The notes beneath the pieces are model-generated. The model made no database searches, was not told the DNA's origin, and saw only the letters and a program-made list of their open reading frames with translations. From CAYQLY01 sp964418605 (GTDB lineage Bacteria > Bacteroidota > Bacteroidia > Cytophagales > Cyclobacteriaceae): DNA of 64,000 bases. How positions within the stretch are numbered: the first letter of the stretch is position 1; each line of letters begins with the position of its first letter. The position numbers and the translations under genes were made by a program. Below are positions 43,113-51,944 of this stretch, one piece after another. The stretch lies in assembly GCA_964418605.1 (NCBI GenBank), contig CAYQLY010000009.1:1-64000 (forward strand), written 5' to 3'.

Positions 43113-43355
43113 ATGGGGAATTGGGGTGCCTTTTTTCAAAAAAAAAAAAAAAACAAACAGCTCACCTATATAGATGATGCAAAATATAGCTTTGATACTT
43201 TCTTTAGAATGTTATTTACACCTAATGATATCGTAGAAAATGGAAGAAACACAGATAAATACATAGACTTTATTACTTTATTTGAAACAAAAAACAAAAT
43301 AGAATTAGAAAAAAATCAACATTTACCTTTTGGTTATATTGATTATGCGATTTGA
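43113..43355 (+). CDS. Small hypothetical protein with poly-A tract
   Basis: The 80-residue protein opens MGNWGAFFQKKKKNKQ, where the four Lys and their neighbours come from a 16-base A run (43138-43153). The rest (DDAKYSFDTFFRMLFTPNDIVENG) is soluble and unrecognised. It starts 2 bases after the lipoprotein gene and overlaps the following gene. Loss or gain of an A would truncate it after about ten residues. Confidence 0.5.
   Translation: MGNWGAFFQKKKKNKQLTYIDDAKYSFDTFFRMLFTPNDIVENGRNTDKYIDFITLFETKNKIELEKNQHLPFGYIDYAI
43138..43153 (+). repeat. 16-base homopolymeric A tract
   Basis: An uninterrupted run of 16 A lies near the 5' end of the small hypothetical gene, where slippage in replication or transcription could switch its reading frame. 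Confidence 0.6.
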
Positions 43356-44079
43356 TTGGGATCAGAAAAAAAATTTATTATTCAATGATTACCTTGTTAA
43401 TTTTAATTCAAAATTCACGTCATTACTTTTAAAAGATATTCAAAAAGTATGGCCTACTTGGGAAATCACTTATTGCTGGTTTGGGATGAAAGATATATTA
43501 GTTCACTTAAATGCCACTAGCGAATCAGATCAATTTTATCGCGTTTCAAAAATAGATTATTTAGAAACAACTAGATTTGAGAGGAGGCAAGATTACATGA
43601 AAGTAACACTAGAATTAGGAAAAGAACTTGAATTTGATGAAAATAAAACGTATGATGAAAGTTATTTTATTTATCGAGAAAATAGATATATTGATTTTTT
43701 TATAACAATCATAGAATCTGACCAAATCAAAAATTATGCGGCTACTAGTTACGATATAGTAAGTATAGGAGAAAATATTTTCAACTACATTAAGTTAGAA
43801 AATAAATCTATGATTGATCCTCCGTGTTTAACAGAAGATGTGGTACTAAATGGAATTATAATTAATAAACAGGAAAAAGAAATAAATAGTTGGTGGAGTC
43901 AAAGCAAAGATGGAATTGTTTTAATGGATTTAATCAAAGCTCATTGGAATGGTTGGACAATTAATCATTTAGAAAAAGGGTTAGAAAGCCATCTAAAGAT
44001 CATTAATCAATTAGAAAATGAAGAAATAATACAACTAACAACGGCATATCAAGATTTTATTAATAAATATAAAAAATGA
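43345..44079 (+). CDS. Hypothetical protein, Trp-rich, between paaA and paaB
   Basis: I chose the ATG at 43345 (MRFDWDQKKNLLFNDY, 244 residues); an in-frame start at 43330 would add five. It overlaps the preceding gene by 11 bases and paaB by 4. It has a central charged beta-rich part and a helical C-terminus (WWSQSKDGIVLMDLIKAHWNGWTINHLEKG). No family is recognised. The pair with the previous gene could be a contact-type toxin/immunity or an unknown two-gene module; nothing proves this. Confidence 0.5.
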   Translation: MRFDWDQKKNLLFNDYLVNFNSKFTSLLLKDIQKVWPTWEITYCWFGMKDILVHLNATSESDQFYRVSKIDYLETTRFERRQDYMKVTLELGKELEFDENKTYDESYFIYRENRYIDFFITIIESDQIKNYAATSYDIVSIGENIFNYIKLENKSMIDPPCLTEDVVLNGIIINKQEKEINSWWSQSKDGIVLMDLIKAHWNGWTINHLEKGLESHLKIINQLENEEIIQLTTAYQDFINKYKK

Positions 44080-44705
44080 AACTACAATCACTCGATCCAA
44101 GAATTAATCGATTAGGAATTGAAGAACAAGCAACTGAATTTAATAATTCATCCTTAGATCAAGGAGAAACATACGAAGCATTTGTTCAAGTTAAAGAAGG
44201 GAAACCTTATGAACATGTTGGAATTATTCATGCGACAAATGAATCTATGGCTATGCTCTTTGCAAAGGAGCAATACAGCAGACGTGGAAATACGTGTACA
44301 GGATTATGGGTGGTAAAAACACAACATATCCAAGTTTCTGAGTATATCGATAACAATCAAAATATATATGATAAGCTACAACAGAACATCACCTCTTATC
44401 AAAACTCGAATCCATTTGAATCTTATGAAGTTTTTCATTTAAAGAAAAGGGGGAAGCAACATATTCATGCAGGCACTGTACAAGCGACGCAATATGAGGA
44501 CGCATTTCAACAGGCTACTTTTACGTTAAATGACAAAACGCCTTTACTTAATGTCTGGATTATACGATCAGCAGATATCTTTCGAACATCCTCTACAGAT
44601 GGTGATATTTGGGATACATTACCTGAAAAAAAGTACCGCGAAGCGATGGCATACAAGGCTGGAGATAAATTGAAAAAATTTAAGGAAAATAATTTAAACA
44701 AGTAG
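44076..44705 (+). CDS. paaB: 1,2-phenylacetyl-CoA epoxidase subunit PaaB, tandem-domain form
   Basis: PaaB is a small subunit of the epoxidase complex, usually about 95 residues. This 209-residue form has two PaaB-like domains in tandem: YEAFVQVKEGKPYEHVGIIHATNESMAMLFAKEQYSRRG with LWVVKTQHI, and YEVFHLKKRGKQHIHAGTVQATQYEDAFQQA with VWIIRSADI. The motif order is the same in both halves, so duplication is visible. Its start overlaps the hypothetical gene before it by 4 bases and it lies 3 bases before paaC. Confidence 0.88.
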   Translation: MKLQSLDPRINRLGIEEQATEFNNSSLDQGETYEAFVQVKEGKPYEHVGIIHATNESMAMLFAKEQYSRRGNTCTGLWVVKTQHIQVSEYIDNNQNIYDKLQQNITSYQNSNPFESYEVFHLKKRGKQHIHAGTVQATQYEDAFQQATFTLNDKTPLLNVWIIRSADIFRTSSTDGDIWDTLPEKKYREAMAYKAGDKLKKFKENNLNK

Positions 44706-44708
44706 AAA

Positions 44709-45464
44709 ATGAATACTAGTGCAATCAAAGAACTCCTCTACAAAATAGCCGATGACCAACTGATCATCGGGCATCGTAATTCCGAATGGACAGGCATCGG
44801 ACCTTTATTGGAAGAAGATATTGCTTTCTCATCTATGGCTCAGGATAAAGTGGGGCAAAGCCAGGCTTTTTATAAACTACTGCATGACTTAGGAGAATCA
44901 GAACCTGACACGGTGGCCTTTACCCGAAATGCAGAACAATTTCATTGTTGTCAGTTTGTAGAGTTACCCATTGGTGAATATGAGTTTAGCTTGATTCGTC
45001 ATTTTTTATTTGATCATGCTGAACTGATTCGATTTGAATTATTAACTCAATCGTCATACAAGCCCTTAGCTCAACTAGCTCAAAAAATAAAAGGAGAAAT
45101 TAAATACCATATGATGCATGCCAACGAATGGATCAAGCAATTAGGTAATGCAACAGAAGAAAGCATTGCACGTATGCAACAAGCATTAGATCAAGCTTTG
45201 CCTTATGCATTGGGAATATTTGAACCTTCTCCTTATGAAAAGGAATTGATTCAAGAACAACTATTCCAAGGAGAAAAAAAATTACAAGAGCAATGGGTTA
45301 AAAATATTAGTTCAATTATTCAACTTACTCAACTAAAACTGATTAATTTCGATATACTAAAACCAATATATGGGGGCCGACTAGGAAAACATACTACACA
45401 CCTACAACCTTTACTAGATGAGATGACTGAGGTTTTCCGAATTGACCCGAGTGCAGAATGGTAA
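44709..45464 (+). CDS. paaC: 1,2-phenylacetyl-CoA epoxidase subunit PaaC
   Basis: PaaC is the structural partner of PaaA, a ferritin-like protein without the full di-iron site. The 251-residue protein has LLYKIADDQLIIGHRNSEWTGIGPLLEEDIAFSSMAQDKVGQSQAFY and EIKYHMMHANEWIKQLG, typical of the subunit. It follows paaB by 3 bases. The expected next gene, paaD, is about 2.7 kb away. Confidence 0.93.
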   Translation: MNTSAIKELLYKIADDQLIIGHRNSEWTGIGPLLEEDIAFSSMAQDKVGQSQAFYKLLHDLGESEPDTVAFTRNAEQFHCCQFVELPIGEYEFSLIRHFLFDHAELIRFELLTQSSYKPLAQLAQKIKGEIKYHMMHANEWIKQLGNATEESIARMQQALDQALPYALGIFEPSPYEKELIQEQLFQGEKKLQEQWVKNISSIIQLTQLKLINFDILKPIYGGRLGKHTTHLQPLLDEMTEVFRIDPSAEW

Positions 45465-45561
45465 AAAATAATTATTAAACTAAAATAAACTTTTATCTTA
45501 TATTTTTTATAACCAATAAACTAAGTTTATACTCTCTTAATGACAATAGAACAAAAACTAT

Positions 45562-45984
45562 ATGAAATACTACCACATTATTCTGATCATTATTGGATTC
45601 ATTGTTTTCTTTTGTGCACTTTGGATCTTTATTACTTTTTTAATTTCACGTACGGGAAGTTGGCATCAATTAAGTAAAACATATACTACATCGTATATCC
45701 CTCCAAAAGAAAAAATAATAAAAAGGCAATTAGGTAAAATAGGCATTGCTCGTTATAAGTTTAGTTTAACTATTGCTTTTACAGACCAAGGGCTTTATTT
45801 ATCCGTAAATAAAGCATTTCGACTATTTCATCCACCATTACTTATACCTTGGAATAAAATAAAAAATCCAAGAAAGTCAGCTGATATTCCTTACCGTTAT
45901 GTAGTGGTGGATGTAAATGGCATAAAAGTATCACTAGCTGAAAAACACTACGATTTGATTATGAAATACTTATCTATAAAGTAA
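45562..45984 (+). CDS. Small membrane-anchored hypothetical protein
   Basis: The 140-residue protein has one N-terminal membrane helix (IILIIIGFIVFFCALWIFITFLI) and a basic beta-rich domain (LYLSVNKAFRLFHPPLLIPWNKI), resembling a PH-like fold by pattern only. It lies between paaC and a convergent surface-protein gene and ends in a shared bidirectional terminator. No function is proposed. Confidence 0.6.
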   Translation: MKYYHIILIIIGFIVFFCALWIFITFLISRTGSWHQLSKTYTTSYIPPKEKIIKRQLGKIGIARYKFSLTIAFTDQGLYLSVNKAFRLFHPPLLIPWNKIKNPRKSADIPYRYVVVDVNGIKVSLAEKHYDLIMKYLSIK

Positions 45985-45999
45985 ACTATAGCTAAAAAG

Positions 46000-46034
46000 A
46001 AAAAAGAGGGTTATATTCATTAACCCTCTTTTTT
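46000..46034. terminator. Bidirectional terminator
   Basis: A 14-bp stem (AAAAAAGAGGGTTA / TAACCCTCTTTTTT) with a 7-base loop lies between convergent genes; A and T runs on both sides let it serve both strands. Confidence 0.9.
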
Positions 46035-46059
46035 AAATAAGTAATTATTACAATACTAT

Positions 46060-48075
46060 TTACTCAATAATCATGCGCTTAACATCTACTTCAGATCCAT
46101 CTACCATAAGGGTATAAATATACATTCCTTGAGCTAAATCTGCACCTGATTGTAACTTGATTTGACCTTCGCCTCTCGTAGCTATTTCTTGGCTTTTTAT
46201 TTTTTTACCTGTCATATCATAAATCACTAATACGGCTCGTTGACTAGATTCAGGAATATGATAACCAATCACTGTTTCTCCTGAAAATGGATTAGGTATA
46301 TTTTGGTCTAAGCGAGCTAATTTCAATGCAGATATTTCTCCTTCCTGACGCATAGTAATAGAACCATTTAGTGATGTGGCATTTTTAAGCTCACCAATCT
46401 CTTTAGCTTGACGTGCTAGTTCTTGTTTCTGTTGATCAACCAAACTATTCAATTCTTTGATTGAATTAATTAACATATAAAAAACATCATTAGGATTATA
46501 AGATAAATATTCTTCCCTCACACCTGTTGTATCTTGATATACATATGATCGGACTGTATGTGGTGCAATTTGCTGCATATCTTGTGCGACAATACCTACA
46601 AATGTTTCCGTAGTTGGAAGACCTGCTTTGCCGTTATATTTAAATAGTACAGGATTAATCTTTAAAATAGTAGAAAGACCATCTTTATATGGGGCTATAA
46701 CTTCTTTCAATCGTCGATCTGAGGTTACTGTCCAAAATACACTACCTGGTTTTCCAGCATCATTTTTACTCAATTGAAATTGAAAACTTGGATTTGATAA
46801 TCCTATACCTACCAAAGCAGAGTCAACATCCACTCGTCCAAGCACAACACCATTACGCACAGTAGATCTACTTCTAGATCCAAGAGCTACACTGTAAGAA
46901 AAATTAGTTTTACTACCAGTTCCAAGAGCTACAGAAAAGCTAGACTCTCCTAGTATAGATGATCCATTACCAATAGATACATTATTGACTCCATCTATAT
47001 TACCATAACCAGAAAAAGAACCTATAAATACATTACCAACACCTGACTTGCTAGTAGGAGCTGAGGTGTATCCTATATAAGTATTAAAATCTCCACTCTC
47101 CGCTTTATTACCTGCTAAAGCACCAAGAAACATATTATTACTACCTATTATATTAGCTGCAGCTGTTTTATATCCCAAAAATACATTATAATTACCCGTT
47201 GTATTACTCATCGCTGTACTATCTCCTGCAAATAAATTATGGCTTCCTGTACTATTAGAACTCCCTGTTTTATATCCTAAAAAAACATTGGAGCTCCCTG
47301 TTGTATTAGAAGAACCCGTAAGAAAACCTAGCATAACATTATACCCTCCCTCTGTATTAGAAAAACCAGCTTGAGCACCAACAAATACATTTTGTAACCC
47401 TGTTGTATTAAGATAGCCAGACTCTTTCCCAATAAATGTATTCCAACTTCCATTATTAGAATACCCAGCTTGATCACCAATAAAAACATTAGCATATGCA
47501 TCTAAATTAGAATACCCAGACTCACGACCTATAAATGTATTGTAGCCACCTATTGTATTAGTATTACCTGATGCAAATCCCAAAAAAGTATTGTAATCTC
47601 CTGTATTGCGGAAACCCGAACCAGACCCAATCAACGTACTGCCTTTAACACTAACTCCGGAATAACCTGTATTTACTCCAATATACACATTACTATAACC
47701 ACTAATATTAGAATAACCTGCCTGAGTACCTATAAATAAATTAAAACTACCATCTAAATTAGAATATCCGGACTTAGCCCCCATAAACAAGTTATATTCT
47801 CCACTTGTATTTTGAACACCAGCATCACTTCCTAAGAATACATTATAAGATCCAGAATTTCTAAATCCTGCCTGAAAACCTATGGAAACAGTATTCATAC
47901 CCGAATCTTTATTCAATTCACCGGCCTTAAAACCATAAAAACAAGAACCTGGGCCTTTTGATCCAGAATTTACTCCATAAGAAGTAATTGCCTGAGCATT
48001 AATCATTTTTGATTGATACATTATGCTAGATAGCATAACTAGTTTAATAACTGAACTATAAATCTTCTTTTTCAT
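46060..48075 (-). CDS. Surface protein: YadA-head-like repeats, S74 chaperone domain, T9SS tail
   Basis: I prefer the ATG at 48075 (671 residues) over a TTG 21 bases upstream. After a signal peptide (KLVMLSSIMYQSKMINAQA) come about 19 repeats of roughly 19 residues with the core G-x-x-N-x-F-x-G (e.g. GSSNVFLGYKTGSSN), like the head repeats of trimeric autotransporters. An intramolecular chaperone of the S74 type follows (SDRRLKEVIAPYKDG with the Ser-Lys self-cleavage pair, then GIVAQDMQQIAPHTV). A T9SS C-terminal sorting domain ends it (LDQNIPNPFSGETVIGYHIP, then a KRMIIE end). The protein would be secreted by the Type IX system and trimerise on the surface. Confidence 0.88.
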   Translation of the reverse strand: MKKKIYSSVIKLVMLSSIMYQSKMINAQAITSYGVNSGSKGPGSCFYGFKAGELNKDSGMNTVSIGFQAGFRNSGSYNVFLGSDAGVQNTSGEYNLFMGAKSGYSNLDGSFNLFIGTQAGYSNISGYSNVYIGVNTGYSGVSVKGSTLIGSGSGFRNTGDYNTFLGFASGNTNTIGGYNTFIGRESGYSNLDAYANVFIGDQAGYSNNGSWNTFIGKESGYLNTTGLQNVFVGAQAGFSNTEGGYNVMLGFLTGSSNTTGSSNVFLGYKTGSSNSTGSHNLFAGDSTAMSNTTGNYNVFLGYKTAAANIIGSNNMFLGALAGNKAESGDFNTYIGYTSAPTSKSGVGNVFIGSFSGYGNIDGVNNVSIGNGSSILGESSFSVALGTGSKTNFSYSVALGSRSRSTVRNGVVLGRVDVDSALVGIGLSNPSFQFQLSKNDAGKPGSVFWTVTSDRRLKEVIAPYKDGLSTILKINPVLFKYNGKAGLPTTETFVGIVAQDMQQIAPHTVRSYVYQDTTGVREEYLSYNPNDVFYMLINSIKELNSLVDQQKQELARQAKEIGELKNATSLNGSITMRQEGEISALKLARLDQNIPNPFSGETVIGYHIPESSQRAVLVIYDMTGKKIKSQEIATRGEGQIKLQSGADLAQGMYIYTLMVDGSEVDVKRMIIE
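46900..47950 (-). repeat. Coding repeats in the surface protein gene
   Basis: About 19 degenerate units of some 57 bases each encode the Gly/Asn-rich head repeats. Units differ in sequence but keep the pattern of a Gly-Tyr/Ser pair, Asn, Phe-x-Gly and a Gly-Tyr-Ser-Asn link; two units near 47200-47310 are the most alike. Confidence 0.75.
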
Positions 48076-48201
48076 AATATATATATTTTTTTGCAATATA
48101 CTATAAATTATAAAAATATCCTAAATTACTATTTATTTAAACTCTCAAGAGTTATAGTGCCTAAAAATGATTAAATTTATTCGTCAATTTTTACCTTTTC
48201 A

Positions 48202-48684
48202 ATGCTGAGTAAAAAACACATTATAGACTTATTAGAGAATGTAAAAGATCCTGAAATTCCAGTCTTATCATTAATAGATCTAGGGGTAATCACTACTATT
48301 GCTATTGAAAATAATAAAGTAATTATTGAAATGACACCTACTTTTGTAGGATGCCCAGCAATAGATGTAATGAAAGAAAATGTAGAACATGTATTAAAAA
48401 AAAATGGAATCGAACAATACGATGTAATCATTTCTTTTGAAAAACCATGGTCATCTAATCTCATAACTGAAAAAGGAAAAGAAGCACTAAAAAAATTTGG
48501 CCTTGCACCTCCCCCTTCTCATCAGAATTTAATTGTAGATATCGATCTTATTTCTCATGTGAAATGTCCCTACTGTGACAGTGATAATACAGAAATGAAA
48601 TCTCTTTTTGGACCAACACTTTGTCGATCTCTTCACTATTGCAATAATTGCCAGCAAGCTTTTGAGCAATTTAAACCGATATAA
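48202..48684 (+). CDS. paaD: 1,2-phenylacetyl-CoA epoxidase subunit PaaD
   Basis: PaaD is thought to aid iron-sulfur or iron assembly of the epoxidase. The 160-residue protein has the MIP18/DUF59 domain (VKDPEIPVLSLIDLGVITTI and the conserved Cys in TFVGCPAIDVM) and a C-terminal zinc-ribbon-like part, CPYCDSDNTEMKSLFGPTLCRSLHYCNNCQQAF. It lies 2.7 kb from paaC, after a gene on the other strand, so it is not in the same transcript. No paaE reductase gene is in the window. Confidence 0.92.
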   Translation: MLSKKHIIDLLENVKDPEIPVLSLIDLGVITTIAIENNKVIIEMTPTFVGCPAIDVMKENVEHVLKKNGIEQYDVIISFEKPWSSNLITEKGKEALKKFGLAPPPSHQNLIVDIDLISHVKCPYCDSDNTEMKSLFGPTLCRSLHYCNNCQQAFEQFKPI

Positions 48685-48764
48685 AACAAAAAGTTAATTT
48701 TTTATTACTAAAAATAATTGGTTTATTCCTTGAAGATGACTGCATAAGCCTCTATTTTTGCTGC

Positions 48765-49130
48765 ATGGATACTTCATTTTATCATTATCTTCCTATTATT
48801 CTTCAGTTTGTAGTGGCTGGTGGATTTGTTGTTACAACTATTTTATTAACTCATTTTTTAGGCCCTAAACGAAAAACAAAAGATAAATTAGAAAATTTTG
48901 AATGTGGTATTGAATCAGATGGAAATGCGCGTCTCCCCTTTTCAATCAAATATTTTCTGACAGCTATTTTATTCGTCTTATTTGATGTAGAAGTTATCTT
49001 TTTGTACCCATGGGCTGTAAATTTCAAGGAGCTCGGCATGGTTGGATTCACCCAAATGGCTTTATTTTTAGGATTACTTCTTATTGGATTTATATACATT
49101 ATTAAAAAAGGAGCCTTAAAATGGGAATAA
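48765..49130 (+). CDS. nuoA: NADH-quinone oxidoreductase subunit A
   Basis: First gene of the complex I operon. The 121-residue protein has three membrane helices and the family features HFLGPKRKTKDKLENFECGIES and FSIKYFLTAILFVLFDVEVIFLYPWAV. Complex I couples NADH oxidation to proton export. 21 bases to nuoB. Confidence 0.95.
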   Translation: MDTSFYHYLPIILQFVVAGGFVVTTILLTHFLGPKRKTKDKLENFECGIESDGNARLPFSIKYFLTAILFVLFDVEVIFLYPWAVNFKELGMVGFTQMALFLGLLLIGFIYIIKKGALKWE

Positions 49131-49151
49131 GCTTATTAAACAGGCTAGGAT

Positions 49152-49703
49152 ATGGAACCTAAAAGCAACGTAACATTAGTAGAAAAGCCTGAAGGTGTTG
49201 AAGGACAAGGCTATTTTCTTACCAAATTTGAAAAAGTCATTGGGCTAGCACGAGCTAATTCCATTTGGCCTCTTCCATTTGCTACATCCTGCTGTGGCAT
49301 CGAGTTCATGGCTACAATGGGTGCAAACTATGACTTAGCGCGATTTGGCTCTGAACGACTAAGTTTTTCTCCTCGACAAGCTGATTTATTAATGGTCATG
49401 GGAACGATTGCTAAAAAAATGGGACCTATTGTAAAACAAGTTTATTTACAAATGGCCGAACCTCGATGGGTAATTGCTGTAGGTGCTTGCGCATCAAGTG
49501 GAGGAATATTTGATACCTATAGTGTGCTTCAAGGAATTGACAAAGTAGTTCCTGTCGATGTCTACGTTCCTGGCTGCCCTCCTCGCCCAGAACAAATATT
49601 AGATGGCATCACAAAAATTCAAGAGTTAATTAAACATGAATCGCTTCGTCGACGAAATGAACCTGACTATAAAAAATTATTGGCATCTTACGGAATTGAA
49701 TAA
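49152..49703 (+). CDS. nuoB: NADH-quinone oxidoreductase subunit B
   Basis: The 183-residue protein binds the last Fe-S cluster (N2) that passes electrons to quinone. The ligands are visible: ATSCCGIEFMA with two adjacent Cys, VGACASSGG, and VPGCPPRPEQILDGI. The stop and the nuoC start overlap (TAATG). Confidence 0.96.
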   Translation: MEPKSNVTLVEKPEGVEGQGYFLTKFEKVIGLARANSIWPLPFATSCCGIEFMATMGANYDLARFGSERLSFSPRQADLLMVMGTIAKKMGPIVKQVYLQMAEPRWVIAVGACASSGGIFDTYSVLQGIDKVVPVDVYVPGCPPRPEQILDGITKIQELIKHESLRRRNEPDYKKLLASYGIE

Positions 49704-50209
49704 TGAACAATCTAACAAATGAAAAAATTCTAGAAGCTATCAAATCTTCATTTGGAGAAATTATTCTTCATGCTGAAGAACCATATGGATTACTCACCAT
49801 TACTATTACAAAAGAGAACAATATAAAACTTATAACCTGGTTAAAAAATCATTCTGAATTTCAATTTACATTTTTAACTGATCTCTGTGGCATTCATTAT
49901 CCAGAATCAAAAAATAAAGAATTAGGGGTCATCTATCACTTACATAGTTTTGTAAATAATATACGTATTCGAATCAAAGCATTTATATCAATCGATCAAC
50001 CTTCTATCTCATCCCTGACTTCTATTTTTTCATCTGCGAATTGGATGGAAAGAGAAACCTATGATTTTTATGGCATTCAATTTGAGGGGCATCCTAATTT
50101 GAAACGAATATTAAATGTAGATGAGATGGACTATTTTCCAATGCTCAAACATTATCCATTGGAAGATGGAACACGAACTGATAAAGACGATAAATTTTTT
50201 GGAAGATGA
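49703..50209 (+). CDS. nuoC: NADH-quinone oxidoreductase subunit C
   Basis: The 168-residue 30 kDa-type subunit of the peripheral arm. The C-terminal signature is ANWMERETYDFYGIQFEGHPNLKRIL, followed by HYPLEDGTRTDKDD. It is separate from nuoD here, unlike the fused nuoCD of enterobacteria. It overlaps nuoD by 4 bases. Confidence 0.94.
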   Translation: MNNLTNEKILEAIKSSFGEIILHAEEPYGLLTITITKENNIKLITWLKNHSEFQFTFLTDLCGIHYPESKNKELGVIYHLHSFVNNIRIRIKAFISIDQPSISSLTSIFSSANWMERETYDFYGIQFEGHPNLKRILNVDEMDYFPMLKHYPLEDGTRTDKDDKFFGR

Positions 50210-51414
50210 TAGAAAATCCTGTCGTAGAATCGACCGAAGAAAATAAAGAAAAGCAATATACAACCCTTAATTTAGGTCCTACACACCCTGCAACACACGG
50301 TATTTTTCAGAATATATTAAAAATGGATGGCGAAATTATTGTGGACGGTGAACCTACAGTAGGCTATATTCATCGCGCATTTGAAAAAATTGCTGAGCAC
50401 AAACCTTATTATCAAGTTACACCTCTTACTGATCGATTAAACTATTGTTCCTCTCCTATTAATAATATGGGATGGCATATGACAGTAGAAAAGTTACTTG
50501 GCATACAAACACCAAAACGCGTTGATTACATGCGTGTTATTATTATGGAGCTTGCTCGTATTTCTGATCACCTCATTTGCAACAGTGTATTAGGTGTAGA
50601 TACAGGAGCTGTAACAGGTTTCTTATATTTATTTCAAGAGCGTGAAAAAATTTATGAAATCTATGAAGAAATATGTGGCGCACGACTCACCACAAACATT
50701 GGTCGCATCGGTGGCTTAGAAAGAGACTTTAATGAAAATGTCCATAAAAAACTAAAAAAATTCTTAAAAGAGTTTCCAAAAAAATTCAAAGAATTTGAAA
50801 ACTTAATCAAACGCAATCGCATCTTCATGGACCGAACAGTAAATGTTGGAGCTATAAGTGCTGAACGAGCGCTAAATTATGGATTTACCGGGCCTAATTT
50901 ACGTGCAACGGGCGTTGATTATGATGTGCGCATCATTAACCCCTATTGTTCATATGGTGATTTTGAATTTGATATTCCGGTAGGAAAAAATGGAGATACT
51001 TACGATCGATTTTTAGTTCGAAATGAGGAGGTATGGCAAAGTTTAAGAATAATTGAACAAGCTTATAATAACTTGCCAGAAGGCCCTTATTATGCTGAGG
51101 TTCCTGAATTTTATCTGCCACCAAAAGAAGATGTATACACAACAATGGAGGCCCTTATTTGGCATTTCAAAATTGTAATGGGAGAAACAGAAATTAAAAA
51201 AGGAGAAGTATATCATGCTGTAGAAGGTGGAAATGGAGAGCTTGGATTTTATTTGGTAAGTGATGGTGGAAGACAACCTTATCGCTTGCACTTTAGACGA
51301 CCTTGTTTTATTTATTATCAAGCCTATCCAGAAATGATTAGAGGAAGCTTATTATCAGATGCTATCATTACGATGAGTAGCCTAAATGTTATTGCAGGAG
51401 AATTAGATGCTTAA
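50206..51414 (+). CDS. nuoD: NADH-quinone oxidoreductase subunit D
   Basis: The 402-residue 49 kDa-type subunit that forms the quinone-binding site with NuoB. Features include LNLGPTHPATHGIFQNIL near the N-terminus, GYIHRAFEKIAEHKPY, DRLNYCSSPINN, GARLTTNIGRIGGL, and the end SDGGRQPYRLHFRRPCF and ITMSSLNVIAGELDA. Length is normal. Confidence 0.96.
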   Translation: MIENPVVESTEENKEKQYTTLNLGPTHPATHGIFQNILKMDGEIIVDGEPTVGYIHRAFEKIAEHKPYYQVTPLTDRLNYCSSPINNMGWHMTVEKLLGIQTPKRVDYMRVIIMELARISDHLICNSVLGVDTGAVTGFLYLFQEREKIYEIYEEICGARLTTNIGRIGGLERDFNENVHKKLKKFLKEFPKKFKEFENLIKRNRIFMDRTVNVGAISAERALNYGFTGPNLRATGVDYDVRIINPYCSYGDFEFDIPVGKNGDTYDRFLVRNEEVWQSLRIIEQAYNNLPEGPYYAEVPEFYLPPKEDVYTTMEALIWHFKIVMGETEIKKGEVYHAVEGGNGELGFYLVSDGGRQPYRLHFRRPCFIYYQAYPEMIRGSLLSDAIITMSSLNVIAGELDA

Positions 51415-51434
51415 TTTTTTTTATATAAAACAGT

Positions 51435-51941
51435 ATGACCGAAAAAACAGAAATCACATTCTCTGCTGAAATAAAAAAAGAGCTAGAAAAAATAATTCAA
51501 AAATATCCAGAAGGAAAACAAAAATCAGCTCTCCTTCCTATCCTACATTTGGTTCAAAAAGAATCGAATGGCTATTTATCTGTTCCTGTAATGGATTATG
51601 TAGCTAAGTTATTAAACATCAAACCTATTGAAGTTTATGAAGTAGCAAGCTTTTATACGATGTATAATCTCAAACCTGTAGGAAAAGTGGTTTTAGAATT
51701 TTGCCGTACAAGTCCTTGCTGTTTAAATGGTGCTGAAAAAATTATTAAATACACAGAAAAAAAACTAGGAATTAAAAATGGAGAAACTACTTCTGACGGA
51801 ATGTTCACCATTAAATGTACAGAATGTTTAGGTGCATGTGGATATGCTCCAATGATGCAAGTAGGTGACCATTATTATGAATATCTCACGGAAGAAAAAA
51901 TAGATTCCTTGTTAGACGAATTTAGAAAAAATGCAAATTAG
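51435..51941 (+). CDS. nuoE: NADH-quinone oxidoreductase subunit E
   Basis: The 168-residue 24 kDa-type subunit holds a [2Fe-2S] cluster. The thioredoxin-like domain has the four Cys in EFCRTSPCCLNGAEKI and IKCTECLGACGYAPMM. HLVQKESNGYLSV and EVYEVASFYTMYNLKPVGK are typical. Three bases to nuoF. Confidence 0.95.
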   Translation: MTEKTEITFSAEIKKELEKIIQKYPEGKQKSALLPILHLVQKESNGYLSVPVMDYVAKLLNIKPIEVYEVASFYTMYNLKPVGKVVLEFCRTSPCCLNGAEKIIKYTEKKLGIKNGETTSDGMFTIKCTECLGACGYAPMMQVGDHYYEYLTEEKIDSLLDEFRKNAN

Positions 51942-51944
51942 CTC

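Noticed and set aside
46900..47950. Repeated units as a possible CRISPR array
   Set aside because: The units are in frame, diverged and translate into a regular protein repeat with no constant repeat/spacer structure. No CRISPR array or cas gene was seen anywhere.
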